Source: Sphingobium sp. EM0848
Lineage (GTDB): Bacteria; Pseudomonadota; Alphaproteobacteria; Sphingomonadales; Sphingomonadaceae
Reading direction: 5' to 3'
NCBI RefSeq assembly: GCF_013375555.1
Contig: NZ_JABXWB010000001.1
Span: 806,001-870,000 of the forward strand
DNA: 64,000 nt
Of this stretch, positions 63,972 through 64,000 are shown piece after piece. Within the stretch, counting starts at the first letter, position 1. The number at the start of each line of letters is the position of its first letter. The notes under the pieces are model-generated. The model ran no database searches and was not told where the DNA came from. It saw nothing but the letters and a program-made list of their open reading frames with translations. The position numbers and the translations under genes are program-made.

Positions 63972-64000
63972 AACGCCCCGGAGACGATCTCCGGGGCGTT
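63972..64000 (+). terminator. hairpin at window end, likely terminator of the permease gene
   Basis: AACGCCCCGGAG and CTCCGGGGCGTT form a perfect 12-bp stem with a 5-base loop, 60 bases after the permease stop. The T-run, if any, is beyond the window. Confidence 0.7.

Overview
The window looks like chromosomal DNA of a high-GC alphaproteobacterium, most likely a sphingomonad (Sphingobium/Novosphingobium/Sphingomonas type). This is inferred from the families present (ATP12 chaperone, alpha-type SspB, valine-degradation cluster, Anbu operon, hisB-H-A-F-E order) and not from a database search.

Bases 1 to about 18,357 are one end of an integrated conjugative or mobilisable element. It holds a KAP-family P-loop NTPase (cut by the window start) and an upstream gene ending in a HEPN-like R-x4-H domain. 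Then come a ParB-domain protein, a small helix-turn-helix protein, an ArdC-like antirestriction protein with a DUF2958 partner and small orphan genes. The transfer module follows: ribbon-helix-helix protein, F-type coupling protein TraD, MobF relaxase-helicase TraI, lytic transglycosylase and an AlpA-like regulator, chained by 4 to 11 base overlaps. Two secreted proteins (one GH75-like) lie next to the end. The element stops at the 3' half of a CAU-anticodon tRNA (18,308-18,357), a classic attachment-site duplicate. Integrase, intact tRNA and type IV secretion genes are not in the window and would lie left of base 1.

Bases 18,358-30,854 are ordinary chromosome: a glycine-zipper protein, a four-gene Anbu (proteasome-like) operon, trxB, a valine-degradation operon with a divergent LysR regulator, a PmtA-like methyltransferase and an ABC-2 exporter.

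Bases 30,855-35,443 are a second accessory patch. It has a small immunity-like gene, two small membrane-protein genes each followed by a copy of a diverged repeat, an IS256-family element, and an IS630-family element. The IS630 copy split a minus-strand gene so cleanly that the original 162-residue reading frame can be rebuilt across the TA duplication.

Bases 35,444-64,000 are housekeeping: DUF808 protein, glutaminyl cyclase, YgfZ, a dihydroorotase-like protein with an altered metal motif, RarD, CrcB, RluC, a HAD phosphatase and ATP12. Next come two L,D-transpeptidases, a histone-deacetylase-like protein, hisB-H-A-F-E, sspB, fumC, gmk, a MidA-like methyltransferase and lgt, then rpsF-rpsR-rplI and a GntP permease. 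Several genes here use TTG, GTG or even CTG starts with well-placed ribosome binding sites.
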